Assembly: GCA_003427395.1 (NCBI GenBank)
Contig: BFEA01000260.1
Location: 1,204,277 to 1,235,962, forward strand
Direction: 5' to 3'
Length of the DNA stretch: 31,686 nt
DNA from: Chara braunii
Taxonomy: Eukaryota > Streptophyta > Charophyceae > Charales > Characeae
Shown: one piece after another, positions 18,480 through 30,065 of the stretch
Layout: the number at the start of each line of letters is the position of its first letter
Numbering within the stretch: the first letter of the stretch is position 1
Notes under the pieces: model-generated
The model's database searches: none
What the model was told of the DNA's origin: nothing
Seen by the model: only the letters and a program-made list of their open reading frames with translations
Translations under genes and position numbers: made by a program

Positions 18480-20440
18480 CGATTGTGCATTTTATTATTA
18501 GAATCTCATGATTTTTTCTCTACCCCAAGATTTAAGTCTTCACCATTATCGTTAAGGTTTTTCTGTAAGGTTTTGTAACTAAGTTTCTCAGCTTAAGGTT
18601 AATCGCATATTTCTCATAAGATAAGTCAACTACTAACATTATCGCCAGTTGTTTGCTGCATAGACTGTCAACATATTGCCTATTGATGACCGTTTCCTTG
18701 TGGACATCAGGGTTACATAGAGCTCATGCATATACCGCACAGAGTATTGTTTTGTTGTTTTTATTGTACATCATAAAATGTTGCTCTGTCCCCGTTGAAG
18801 TGACGCTCACATACTTAGTTCAAATAATACACAGGGTACTATTGTTTGCAAAACAAGGTAAAAACTTTCATTGAGTGTTGCAGATAGTAAACCATGCTTA
18901 TTTAGTTAACGAGTATCGTTAACAACCAACCTCCTTCATATATTGTATAATGTGTTTCAATTAATACCCGTTTGTATTCAACCCATGATACGATTGATGT
19001 TAATCATCATTTATTTAATGTACATATATCACGGCGCATATGACTTAATTATTTTAATAGGACAAGAAACTAGTTGATGACAACTCTCACTCGGATATAG
19101 AGCAGGTGTTATTGTGCACAACATGGTTTGTATAGTGCGTACGGTGTTCTTATGTTCACCATTGTTCGTATATAGTTGGGTGTCTTTAGGCATGATGTCA
19201 TTCGTACGCTTTATGTAGCACCTTCCTATGATAATCTTCGTTCGAGCACTACACATGTTTTTTCTAAGGATAATTCATGTATGAACATTATATTTTATGT
19301 CGGGAGTGACATTATATTTTATGTCGGGAGTGGCAATGCTCGCCACTTGCTATACAAATTCATCGAACACCGTTTTGTCAGCTATGCATCCAATCACTTC
19401 CTGATATAATATGATAGGAAAAACTGATACTCAGATAAATTATTAGTGAAATAAATAAACAAACCTCATCTTAGCGTTTCTTGGTCCGAGCAATAACAAA
19501 CTATAAATACAACCCTCGATAAGGGAACATATAAGCCTTATCATATTATTCAGCTAAGCGTACCCCTCTACTTACAATTCAATTGTTAGATTCAGACAAA
19601 CTTGTGTTGCTGATCAAAACAAAATATTGATGTTGTATTAATGGTAGTTACAAGGTAAAATGTTGTTGATCCCAATCTCTTGTTCGAATACAATACAGAG
19701 ACAAGACAAAAGTAATTTTTTATTTATATTTTAAAGATTTATGATGATCCACGTTTGCTTACTGCATTGGTTATAATCATAATTCAGTGTTTGAACTTTT
19801 CAGAAGACGGCCTGTGCAAAAGAGTCAAGGCAACAAGCCTGTTCTACTTCACTTACCCTCTTGACTAAAATGTGCAAGTAAGACGAGTTGATAAAAATGA
19901 TTGGCATTGTTCGCAGCTTGGGATTTGTTTAATATAACTTCAAACCTATTAGTAAATAATCCCATCGAGGAAAAAATTTGGTAAGAGAAATGTCACTTTC
20001 TTCAGTATAGTTTTTCATTTTTCCATCACTTTAACAAACAAATTTTACAACAAAAAAAATATTTTCACCCGCTGACCATTTTTTTTCCTCTTAGACAGTA
20101 AGCCTCACTTCCTTTTTTTAAATGCTTTTACTTAACAGTCAGTCGACTAGTGCTTAAGTAAGCGGACCGGGACAAAATAAAATGCGTCTACAAACTCTTC
20201 TGAGCGGGTTGAATTAATAGCGTTCCTTGCATCATGCGTGGGAAAGAACAAGGTTCGCGATCAAACTTTTGAACTCAACACATAAGTGATAAAAGCAGGA
20301 GAGAGAAAGAAAAAAGATAAGTTTTCAATGAAACCAATAGAAACTAGAAAGATTGTGACTCAAATTTGATAAAAACAATTCAAAATACAAATGAATTGAG
20401 ATGGAAATAAATTAGTTGAGAAAATATAGTAAAGCATCGA
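18480..20440. other. AT-rich region without a supported gene
   Basis: Only short frames. A perfect 24-bp tandem duplication (ACATTATATTTTATGTCGGG..., 19285-19308 and 19309-19332) lies inside one 77-codon plus-strand frame (19176-19409). This frame has no domain and I do not call it a gene. Confidence 0.4.
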
Positions 20441-20458
20441 AATTCATATGGGTATTTT

Positions 20459-21992
20459 TTATTTGTGCAAGTCGCTTCCCATTTCGCATCTGCGAAATTT
20501 ATCAGTCGTGTCAACGTCGATACCACCCATGCCGACTACGGATGAGCTGGTGTTTTTACAAGGGTCGAGGTACATTGTATACGCCAAAGAACTTGATTTT
20601 GTCTCACTCTCCTGTAATGAGCACGATCTGAAATAAATATACATGAAACCAGTGATAATTATGTGTGACCATCGTCAGTGATTAGTAACAGACGAAATGG
20701 TTCTCTGCGAAATCCGTGACCTTTTAATTCTCACTATAAGAACTACATGCAGACACATATACGAAGGACTCTCACAAACAAGTATTCGGTCTCATGAACA
20801 AATCGTTAACCGAAAAAAACAAAGACTTGAATGGTGATGGTACTCGAGCGTTGACCGGATAAAAGCAACAAATTGACATCGATTGCAGTTCGTTTACCAA
20901 CGCTCAGCAAACCATTTTATGTTTGGCCAACATACTCGAGCTCGCCAACCAATCAATGTCTTGTGGTTAACCTACCTTTGTCATTTTTGTATTATAACAC
21001 AGTACCAAGCTCCTCACATTACTACTTTAGAAGGGGTAGACGTCAACCCAACAGGATCAATGCGCTCACTCACAGAAAATGCTTTCTTGTCCAGTTTTTT
21101 TTTTGCATATGCGTCGCACACGTCTTCCATTGTAATGACCTCGGTTCTTAATTTATTCCATGTGATATAAAAAAGGCAGAAGTGATGATTCATACGATGA
21201 AGAGTAATGGCAATGACAGACTATGTATTAGCAAGTTAGTGACGCGAACCGGAAACGTACATGCCAACTATCTCTACGGTTTGATAATAATTGTCTTTCA
21301 CTTGTCGTTAGAACTCAACCATGCAATAACGTCCATTGCGTTGAGTGATATTGTGCACAGGATACATGTTCCTCCACGACTGCCTCTTAGTCGTTGACGT
21401 GTGTGCAATCCAGTTCTTGATGATATGAACCGCAAGCTTGCAAGCAAAATTCTCACAAAGGTCAAACTCCAAAATGTCAATTCGTACATCAGATGTTCTT
21501 CTGTCATGTGCTTATTTTCCTTGATTGTGACCACCTTGCCCGCCGCACATAACCACTTTTGGTACAATATTTGGTACCAACTCACCAGCGTAGGTGAAGG
21601 AGGAGATGAAAGTGTAGGCGATGTGACATCTTTTGTCCAACGAGACAAACGATGTTAAGTGCAGGGAGAATGCACTTCTTTCGCAAGGGACCGTTTAGAG
21701 AAATCGACTTCGCCCACATACCCATGACGCCTGTATCCTGATCCACCTTTATTATTTTTGCCCAACCATGATACTAGGTCGTTGTTTGTAACCGTCTAAC
21801 GACCGCAATCTATCCGTCATCGTGAGCTAGCTTCAGAGTCATTCTCTACTGATGGTGCTGGCGGGGGTTCTCGTATCCACTGATCTAGTCCACGCCAGGA
21901 CTGCGTGGGCGCGTCATTAGCTTCGGACTCGGCTTCAGAGTCCCGTTCCAAATCTTTTTGCTCTCTCTTCATGATCCCCGTGGAAGTCTCCT
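20459..21992 (-). pseudogene. degraded protein-coding locus of unknown family
   Basis: Successive minus-strand stretches read like protein. About 21990-21820 encodes an acidic S/E/D-rich segment (D-S-E-A-E-S-E-A) followed by W-R-G-L-D-Q-W and a Pro-rich piece. After two stops there is a G-Y-R-R-H-G-Y-V-G-E-V-D segment. From about 21420 to 21020 one frame runs for about 130 codons with only three stops, through W-R-N-M-Y-P-V-H-N-I and L-D-K-K-A-F-S-V-S-E-R-I-D-P. Near 20640-20459 another fragment ends in M-G-G-I-D-V-D-T-T-D-K-F. On the opposite strand a frame at 20883-21170 is also open, so strand assignment is not certain; I favour minus because one frame stays readable over a longer distance. 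No domain is recognised. Confidence 0.4.
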
Positions 21993-21999
21993 CTTCGTG

Positions 22000-23590
22000 A
22001 TTATGTGATAATGTTCTGTGGTGCGGCAGTTACTCCGTCTCACTAACACCTTCGTTCGTTCTGGTTACGGACCTCGGTAGTGGACGCCTACTCTCCATCC
22101 CTCCTCATTTTCTATTCACTTATACTGTAAACGTTAGTTTTAAACCTTGTTGTTCTTGCAGGTTTCACGTACGTCGGAATAGCGTCAATTGTAGCACCCT
22201 CATCACTCTGCGGTTCCCAACTCCAAAAGTACTTCAGGTTCCTAGGTCTATAGTCATGCAGGCCTTTGCAACATGCCATAGTCGCACTCTTTCAATAGTT
22301 TGGTTCTAACGCCACTTGCAACTACCTCCTCGCTCACTCACACAGCGCCCGCTAGGCGTTGAACAACTAAACTCAGACAATTGACGCCTTAGCGCCTCAC
22401 CCCTCTGCACTGCTATCCCTACTTCCGAAACAACGGGGTGGCAACATCTGCCTGTATAAGTGCAAACTAACCAATAGCAGAGATGGCGTAAAAGTTGTTC
22501 TTTATATAATTTTAAAATACGGTCGTCCAAGTGTTGTAAACGTGAAGCTTGAAAGGTGTTTCAAAATACTTAGTAAATAGATAAAGTAAAAGAATGATAC
22601 TCATAGTAATATTTTTAAGGAATAAGAGAGATCAAGTTAAAATTTACGTTCATCTCTAAGTGAGTGTTTCCCTTTGTGATCATTATCCGCTTAGTTTGAA
22701 AAAACAGCAAGATTGTCGAGCAGTAGTCGTATAATGGGATACCGACCAATGACTTCCACGCTTAAAAGTTATTCATCGGACGATCTCTAGTAGGCGTATG
22801 TGGTCGATGGTAAGGAGGGGACTTAGGACCGTCCATGGGAGTGATAAGTTTCCTATCGATTCGATCATGGGTACCCTACTCTTGAGGATTTAGTTTGATG
22901 CTTGGTAGGTCGTGCCCTCTGTAAGAAGAAATTATGAGGGGAGGTTACCCACTTTAAATTTTTAAAAGCAAACGAACCGTTTGTTCCCTCCCAATGAGGC
23001 CATATAAAAAGAAGGGAAAATTTAAAATATTGTAAGATTTAATGAAACTTAAATTCGTTATAGAAAATATGAAATCGCGCGCCTTCACGTCAATTAGATT
23101 AATCATTACTTAAATAGTGGTTCAAAATAATAAGAAGGAGATCCAACAAATGACTTTCGACTTTCTCTTTCATTTTTTTTTTATTATTTTTTTCTTTTCA
23201 CTTTCTTATCTGATAGTGATAGTGGTTTTTGCAAACAACCCATAACTCAACTAGGGGGAGTTCGGCGCGCAGTTGAAAATATTATACTAGTTCCACTGCC
23301 TTTGTGTCGTTGGTCGAGCGCAGCGGATACCACGAACACGGGCTGGTTGTACTCTACTGTACAACGGAGTGTCGAGCCCGGGTGAACCAAGCAGAGAGTC
23401 AGTGGCGCACCCCACCCTTTTGCTAGTGGAGAGGCTAGTCGGGGCCAGTCCAGGAATAAACTATGTACTATCAAAGCAGAAACAAACCGCGCATAGTTGT
23501 TTGGTACACCACAGAGGGTTGGGACACCATGCCCTCAGACATGATGCCGAACGTCAACCCAACGTCCTCGCTGGGCCAAAATAGGCGCAA
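22000..23590. other. mixed-composition region without a supported gene
   Basis: Two less AT-rich patches (22150-22450 and 23250-23580) carry short frames on both strands without recognisable domains; the rest is AT-rich. The patches could be decayed transposon pieces. Confidence 0.35.
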
Positions 23591-23591
23591 T

Positions 23592-23976
23592 TTAGTATAA
23601 AATAGTAGCAATAGATTCTACCCTAACTAACTCTTTCACTTGTTCAGCAATGTCACTCTTGCAGCGCATTAAATCACTTTTGTCCACTATTGCAAAAAAA
23701 TTATAAAGTATGGTGCGTTGTAGTTCCTCTTGTTCGATTTCATACAATCTACGTATAATGTTTCCATCAGCAAAACATAGCAAGCGCTCGTTGTTCCTTT
23801 AAGCAGCACAGTAACTTCCTTCCGCATGCCTTGCAGTACTATATTAGCGTTAAACAACTTCCTCTGCAATGCACTAATTTGCTAGGTATTATTTTTCTCG
23901 TTTGCATTGATTTTGTCTTTCCTTCCTAGTTGTGTTGTGATGTCCGCCTGCACAACGTAATAATCTTTGCGCGCCA
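23592..23976 (-). pseudogene. small coiled-coil-like protein remnant, frameshifted
   Basis: A minus-strand frame starts with ATG at 23976-23974 and reads M-A-R-K-D-Y-Y-V-V-Q-A-D, then a K/N/E-rich segment with one stop, then Q-I-S-A-L-Q-R-K-L-F and M-R-K-E-V-T-V-L-L-K-G. Near 23780-23800 the readable frame shifts by one. The second part (to a stop at 23592) continues with R-R-L-Y-E-I-E-Q-E-E-L and a D-I-A-E-Q-V-K-E-L-V helix. Together this is about 125 codons of helical, heptad-like sequence, with one stop and one frameshift. No known family. It diverges from the RG-rich start at 24065. Confidence 0.45.
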
Positions 23977-24064
23977 TAATATCTCAATTATAATTTAATA
24001 GTCTATATTTTTGCAGTTTTGCTTATCTTTCCCAAGTATTACTTAGCGAAGTTTTCGTTTCACA

Positions 24065-24188
24065 ATGTCTGGAGCACGCCGAGGACTGGGAAAAGGAAGG
24101 GGCAGTGGGGGAGGTAAGGGTCGCGAAGAGTTGCCACGTTGCGCAAGGCGTGAGTTTAGTTCCGAGGAGGAAGAAGATGAGATGCGAG
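24065..24188 (+). CDS. candidate first exon, RG-rich then acidic
   Basis: ATG at 24065 opens a frame beginning M-S-G-A-R-R-G with R-G/G-K-G repeats (nucleic-acid-binding-like composition), followed by an acidic S-S-E-E-E-E-D-E-M stretch. At 24188/24189 the sequence reads GCGAG|GTAATG, a good splice donor. After it the open frame (to 24343) loses its protein-like composition, which supports an intron. A TTTTTGCAG acceptor-like site precedes the start (about 24009-24017). No downstream exon could be identified, so this may be a gene relic or the leading part of a repeat. The start lies 88 bp from the ATG of the minus-strand remnant at 23976. Confidence 0.35.
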
Positions 24189-24189
24189 G

Positions 24190-24732
24190 TAATGGCTCGC
24201 ACACAAGGTCAAACCCACGCCTCTCTTTTGTTGGCTGGTACGAGAGGAAATTTGGGATGTGCTACAACGCACCCACTACTTCCCCCCCTGCTTACTTTCT
24301 CGGAGCACCAATTACACATACAACAAGCAAAATACAAGTATGAGTATTGTCGTCATTAGTCCCATGTGCAACCCATTCTCAAACTCACCGTACAAATTGC
24401 CATCTCTTTTGCATTTTTCTTTCTTCTCACTCTGCTCCAAATAGAAATCATGAACGTCATTTACATACTTCATAGTGTCAATGGCTTAAGAGTTTGAATA
24501 CCTTAATGATGGGATGGAGGTCCTTGTGATCTATGTCACTCTGTCAACCACCAAAACAATTTGAAAAAGATTAAATCTCGTTAACTTTGGCCTCTTGTCA
24601 GTCAGAAATGTGGTTTTTCGTTTACTTTTTTCGGTGGAGAAGTTACCTCGTTTTTCACCTTGATGATAAAGTCGGGGACATTCTTGCTTTGTCAATAAGT
24701 ATGGATATAAGAAAACCCTTTTTTTTTTTTTT
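24190..24732. other. no supported gene
   Basis: If the exon at 24065 is real, the left part is intron. Otherwise nothing is recognised. A T14 tract ends at 24732 and starts the tandem repeat. Confidence 0.35.
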
Positions 24733-24960
24733 GACTTGAGTGAAACTGCAGTTGAACTTCTCAAGCAAGCTGGGGGGATATTAAACTCCTTATTCTTGCT
24801 TTTGTTTGAGTGAGGCAGCTCTTCAGCTTCTCAGACAAACAAGGGGGACACCAAACCCTTTTTTTTTTTTTGACCTGAGTGAGGCGTCTCCTTAACTTCT
24901 CAAATAATTGAAGGGAATACCATACCCCTTTTTATTTTTTTAACTTGAGGATTCTCAGTA
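24733..24960. repeat. ~70-bp tandem repeat, three units and a partial fourth, with T-tracts
   Basis: TTGAG anchors lie at 24736, 24806, 24875 and 24945 (periods of 69-70). Each unit has the order TGAGTGAGGC, CTTCTCA, GGGGGACAC-CAAACCC and a T-tract, with substitutions. Confidence 0.7.
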
Positions 24961-26391
24961 ACTATATGCTTGAACTTGCAAAATAACAGGATCATAGACA
25001 ACCAGCCAAAATCCCAGTAAGCAGATGCCCTAATAGACAAATAATCAAATAGTAATTAAATCTAATAAACTACCGCAGTGAAACAATCAAATGAATTAAT
25101 AAGTAAATAAATAAATAAATCTGTCATCCAAAAGTACGCTTCGGCCCACTAATGGTCTAGATTAACAGAGCGCTTCATATCATCACTATTCAGACCGTTT
25201 ATCTGATAACCCCTTTAACCGGCGTCCAGGTCAGGACCACCATACCCACTATCCAAGTACCCATTCGGTTGCCTAACACCACGATACATCTGCTATAGTT
25301 GCTCTGGTCACCCTAGGATGGCAAACCTTTTGTGAGTTTAATTACCCATACCCAAATTTAACAACGGCGGTTGGGGTCTGACTCACCCACAAGTTTTCGA
25401 CCCAGAGTGTATTGGCTACCTTACCCAGATTCGAAACATAGGACCCGGTCAGCTCTGATTCGGGCTAAGGCTAACCAACTGGAGTGCAACCTCGACGGTA
25501 AGGTTCCAACTGACCCCTTTTTGACATCATAGGTCATGGCTCCTAGAGCATTAGCCTCAACGAACTACGATTTTCAACACTTGAGTTGGTTTCGACAAGA
25601 ATACAACACATGCACCAGATAACAAACAACGAATCTCAAGAGATTTTCTTTCGTTCATAAAGGGCACAAACAATAAGTAACAAAGTATTTACAAGAGACC
25701 TCCCTTCAGCTTCAAGAATCCATGAAGTTACTACTTTTAGAAAGATTCGCTCCCTCATTTGATAATGCCTAAAAAAAACTGTCTTTCAGCCTCATGGAAA
25801 TATGAAGATATTGATCTCAAAGAGGTACTTGCCCTTATTTGAGAATATAAGATAGATAAATCAGTCAACAGACGTGAAGTCCCTCTAGTGACAACTTTTA
25901 ATGAAGTAAAATTAAACTTCTTTATGCTCATGTTAGTTTATTTTTATTACTAATGAAGTCTCGTCACATCTTGAATGCACGACTGCCATTATATTTATAG
26001 GTTTGCGACAGCGTCAAAGTTTAAGAAAGTGACATTTCATTTCGTCCCACTGTAACTATAACACACAATTACTCCTCACTCTTAGGGATCTGACTCTCAT
26101 GGATGAATAGTGACTCTGATACTTTAAACTTTATTAGTTGTAATATTTACATAATTAAAAAAAATTAACCCTCATGCAGCAACGAAAGTGAGTTATTCAA
26201 TGGTACTGTTTTAATTTATTTGTCAAAATAAACATGTTGAATAAACAATGCAAGAATGACTAAAATCTACAGAAAGTTCAGTCTTGCTGTCTTATTGTTT
26301 TTGTTGTGTTTCTCTCAGTTACCTGAAATTGCTTCTTTGCTAGATAAATGACATTTATTTCTGTTTCTTTTGACCGCATCAGGAAACAAGT
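24961..26391. other. non-coding region, possibly the 3' end and LTR area of the minus-strand gypsy relic
   Basis: It follows (in minus orientation) the integrase end at 26392, where a 3' non-coding tail and LTR would be expected. A less AT-rich block at 25130-25560 differs from its surroundings and could be LTR sequence. Two diverged copies of an ~80-bp unit (TTCAGC at 25705 and 25785) adjoin it. A TAAA tetranucleotide run lies near 25102-25121. No LTR ends, polypurine tract or second LTR copy could be found, so the assignment is tentative. Confidence 0.3.
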
Positions 26392-26586
26392 TTAAATCCT
26401 TAAAAACATATTTTTGGAGTTTGAATCCTTACGCAGTCTCCTACATTTGTGATTCATCCGTCTCAGCAATGTTGTAGACTTTATCCTCTTCTTCTCATGT
26501 AATTTTGTAAGGGCGAAGTTATTCAGGATCCAAATCAATTGTGTCTCGAGGGAATTTTCAAACAGAAGGACAACATCCCTAGTCAC
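26392..26586 (-). pseudogene. integrase C-terminal region of the second gypsy element
   Basis: A 64-codon frame begins with D-V-V-L-L-F-E-N-S-L-E, matching the D-x-V-L-L-Y/F strand that starts the integrase C-terminal (GPY/F-type) module, and then becomes K/R-rich. Its position after the core supports the call. The region between it and the core (26587-26920) is unreadable. Confidence 0.5.
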
Positions 26587-26919
26587 TAACTTTTATTGTT
26601 TTATATATCGTTTTTTTTTTCACCTCTCTTTATGCGACAGTCTGGTGATTGTTATTCTCTTTGCAATATTTATTACAACCTGATCAACCTTTAGTATCTG
26701 CTTCATTGGAATTTGCAAAAACTCTAAGATGGAATATTATTTATTTATTTTTATCTTGACTGAACAAAATCATCACTATGCTTTCAATGGTAAGGTAGCA
26801 TATCAACCATACCATAAAGTGTTTGAAACATATTCAGTAATCCTCTTGACAATGATATTATCAGTATAGAATGTTGCTCTCAATATTTTTTTCTGCTTAC
26901 TGAGGTTACTTTCACGTCA

Positions 26920-27333
26920 TTTTGTTAATGAATCCTTTAGGATTGTGTGTCATTTCTCAATGAGTGCATTAGATAAAGGGTGATATGTAGTAACAAAGTG
27001 AATTATGACACTCAATCTAAGCGTGGTTCTTCTTACGAACTCATTTTTGAACTCTTGTTTTATGTTTGAAATAAATTGTATGATAAAAAAATATCTAAGA
27101 TAGATATCCTTTATTCAGTCAGCCACTAAATCTATTGTTTTTTTTTTTATGGCCTTGACTTTCACATAATCATAAAAAATATCCCTTATGCTTAAAATGT
27201 ATCTCATCCTCCTTTGCCCAGAGGCAGGATAAGGAGATTTAGATAGACTCGACTTCCTTGTTACACTACGAAGGTAAAAAATAGATGGTAAATCATTCTT
27301 TAGGCAGATCTCTTTTGACATAGTACACATCAT
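26920..27333 (-). pseudogene. integrase core of the second gypsy element
   Basis: The minus-strand frame from 27333 reads P-A-S-G-Q-R-R-M-R-Y-I-L-S-I-R-D, where the Asp fits the first catalytic residue, followed by D-Y-V-K-V-K-A-I and D-L-V-A-D-W-L. After a frame change near 27115, Q-E-F-K-N-E-F-V marks the second site, where S-D reads S-N (catalytic Asp lost). Then Y-H-P-L-S-N-A-L-I-E-K keeps the catalytic Glu, followed by a stop and L-K-D-S-L. The zinc-binding region upstream (27340-27760) is not readable. Confidence 0.75.
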
Positions 27334-27768
27334 TTGAAAAATTTATAAATGTTTTTTATGTCATAACATAGGTTGTTTTTGTCGCTCTATGACCTTTTGC
27401 AACCTTTTCATGTAAAGTAACAATTATTTATAATTGTCTTGGTCTTTCATATACAACTCTTAATGAAGGCAGTTCATTCTTACCATAAAAAAAAAATAAC
27501 CTCTGTTAAGTCTGAATTTTATATTTTGATTTTTGCAGTAATATTCGATCATATTCTCTTTCTCTATAGTCTTTTCAATATTTTGATAGCCTCATTCACA
27601 TTCTTTATAATTGAAAATAAATTTTCCCTCGCATTTTTAAACAACTTCTTAATTTTTTAAATCAAAGCTTTGTCCTGATTCATAGACAGCAACTGCACAA
27701 GCATTGTCTTTTGCTTACCACTCATTCTCGTTTTTCTTTTCTTCCTTCTCAAAGATCATCTTATAAAT

Positions 27769-28483
27769 CTAAGAGTCGGGGATCTTACCCGAACCGTCCA
27801 TCACTGTGGGCCATAAACTCTTTTTGTCAGAATCAGGTGCCTGATAATCTTCATCATCTTCCTTATTCAAAAATTCATCAGTATAGACAAACTTTTCAAT
27901 AGTGTCTTTTGTGTCCTCATCAACTTCAGATCCTAATTCAATTATGCTCATGTCATTTGCTCTGTTCTTCTCAATTGTTTTTTTTTTCATTTTAAAATCA
28001 AATGTCTAGATAAAGGCAATCCATCTGGTCACTGTTGGGTTTTCTTATTGATGTTTGTTTATGACACCAATTATAAAAGAAACATCAGTTCTAAAAATAT
28101 ATGTTTTTTCTAAGTATATAGTGTCTAAAACACTTGGCACAATAGAGGATGATGAACCACTCTTTCTCGAATTGGATTAACCTCTTTCTATAAAATTGAT
28201 AGTTCTGCTTTCAAATCTAAGAGGTATCTCTCTCTCATTTTAATCTCTTTGTATTCGCACTCCCTCATGTGCGATTGATATAATATCTGCCTCAATGATG
28301 AAGGATTTTTTTTTTTTTATCATCGTAATAAGATATTCTCAACACTACACCCTTATCTCTAAGTCTTTTGATACAATTTTTTTTTTCTCTTCTGTTCATA
28401 TTAAGTTTGCTCCTTGTCGCGCCATCTCCCTCAAAGACTCCGCAAGGGTAGCAAATGAGGAATAAAGATCCTCCATTATCCAC
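27769..28483 (-). pseudogene. RNase H and linker of the second gypsy element (heavily broken)
   Basis: About 28168-28096 on the minus strand reads I-L-Y-C-A-K-C-F-R-H-Y-I-L, the conserved helix and strand of gypsy RNase H before the D-H/T-D site, which itself is lost to stops. Near 27950 A-N-D-M-S replaces the usual A-D-x-L-S-R end motif. It is followed by an acidic linker (E-V-D-E-D-T-K-D, E-D-D-E-D-Y) to 27769. The frame at 28483-28292 is in the right place for the N-terminal part but is not readable as RNase H. Confidence 0.6.
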
Positions 28484-28654
28484 GTACTCTAAAAAAACTG
28501 CCGATATTTGTGACTCGTGAAGAGAGAGAGACTAATTCGGAATCTTATCTATTTCTGTTGGATCAAGACCCCAACCCTCAAAGAAGCATATGACGCTTAA
28601 GATAGTGACTTCAGTTAAAAAAAGAAGAGACTTTGAACTACTAACAGTTATATT

Positions 28655-29284
28655 TTATTTTTGGAGTATTTCCATAACTAGCTTTACTCCTTCTGCATGT
28701 TCCCATACAAACTTTATGACACCATCACCAACTGAAGTTTCATTTTTTGCTAGAGGTCTTTTAGCAAGATTATCATCACTATAAAGGTTGATTATATAAG
28801 GAGAAATGTCATGCATAACCTTAATCATATCCATTTGCACCACGACGACACCATTGGTAGATCCCTGTGGCACCATACATATCTAAATCAATTCTCTTGG
28901 GGTATGCATGATTGTCATGGGTCGATTTGTGAAATCAATGAGAAATTGATCATAACCCGAATATAGATCAATCAAACGGTAAATGCATTGATCGGTAAAT
29001 AATTCAAAAAAAATATCAGCGTTGGGAAGACTACTGACATCACGTACTGTTACTGAATTAAAATTTTTATAAATTTTGTATCTACCTCAAACCAGCTATT
29101 GATTTTCAAAAGCAAAACTATTTATTAACATAAGGTTCATCAACAGATTCAATAATATTAGATGCAATTTTTTATCCAAATATTTTACTACCTCTACTTC
29201 CTTTTTTTGGACATATTCGATTTGTCTATTATTGTAAGGAACATGATATACAATCAAAATCTTTGTTATTTTTATCATGTCCAC
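28655..29284 (-). pseudogene. reverse transcriptase of the second gypsy element
   Basis: The N-terminal part (29284-29090) carries the P-Y-N-N-R and E-V-V-K-Y-L segments typical before the fingers, with frameshifts around 29100. From about 29080 one frame is open to 28655 except for one TAG. It includes V-R-D-V-S-S-L-P-N-A-D, motif A R-L-I-D-L-Y-S-G-Y-D (Asp codon 28969-28967), H-T-P-R-E-L, motif B V-P-Q-G-S-T-N and motif C Y-S-D-D-N with the two Asp at 28777-28772. Then comes a K-F-V-W-E-H-A-E-G-V helix. All three catalytic aspartates are intact in spite of the decay. The thumb is not readable. Confidence 0.85.
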
Positions 29285-29849
29285 GTTGAGTCTTTCTCTC
29301 TTGCCATCATTAACGAAAAATGTATCAGAGAACTTTCGATAAACTTTGAAGATGTATAGTGGTCCTAGCCAATCTGCATATTGTTAAACATTTGTCTTAT
29401 AACTTTATTACTAACGTTGACCGACTCCTTAAACAATTTTGTAATTTTTATTTATTTTTCAATATGCCTCATTACAATTTTTTAAATTAAACCGATTACC
29501 AAATTCTTCTTCACCCATTTGTACTTATATTTTCTTTTGAATCCGGTGACTATTTTCCCACAAATTGATTAGTTGTTGCAAACCTCAATTCAATCTTTTT
29601 ACTCTTTGCATCCCAATAACATTTTTGAAAACATTAATTTTTCCATCATCATTCTTGAGCCGACCAAAAACTTTATGGTTAATATCGACTGAAATTTCTT
29701 CCTTAGTTACTTGTCTACCTTTTTCTTTTTGCCTTTCAATATTTATAACATATTCTAGTTGAATTGGTAGATAGTTGATGGGTAGGATGGTTTGCAGGAT
29801 AAAACATAAGAGTTTGCTTTTGCCCAAACTCTAGATCCTACAGTGCAAT

Positions 29850-30065
29850 TCAGGAGGCTTCATCATGACTGAAAAATTTGAGAGTTTTCAACATGTGCAA
29901 AAGTGGAGCTCCCAAGATGCAATCATGGTCCAACTCTGGGAGCAAAAGTCCTGGCGACTCAGCAAAGATAGTCTCAACTCTAATAGCCTGATTATTAATA
30001 AAGTTAGCTAGAGAAAAAGTTTCAACAATATTAATCAATTTATGTTTCGCACCTCAATCAATGGT
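29850..30065 (-). pseudogene. aspartic protease of the second gypsy element
   Basis: The active-site Asp codon is 30059-30057. The next codon is TGA (30056-30054), replacing the expected Ser/Thr, followed by G-A-K, so the D-S/T-G-A triad is directly destroyed. After it come I-V-E-T-F-S-L-A and a P-E-L-D-H-D-C-I-L-G-A-P block, the conserved I-L-G motif of gypsy proteases. The frame ends near 29850. Confidence 0.75.

Noticed and set aside
20873-21658. Plus-strand frames over the 20-21.7 kb locus as the real gene
   Set aside because: Readable only in shifting frames; the minus strand keeps one frame longer. Kept as an alternative, not annotated separately.
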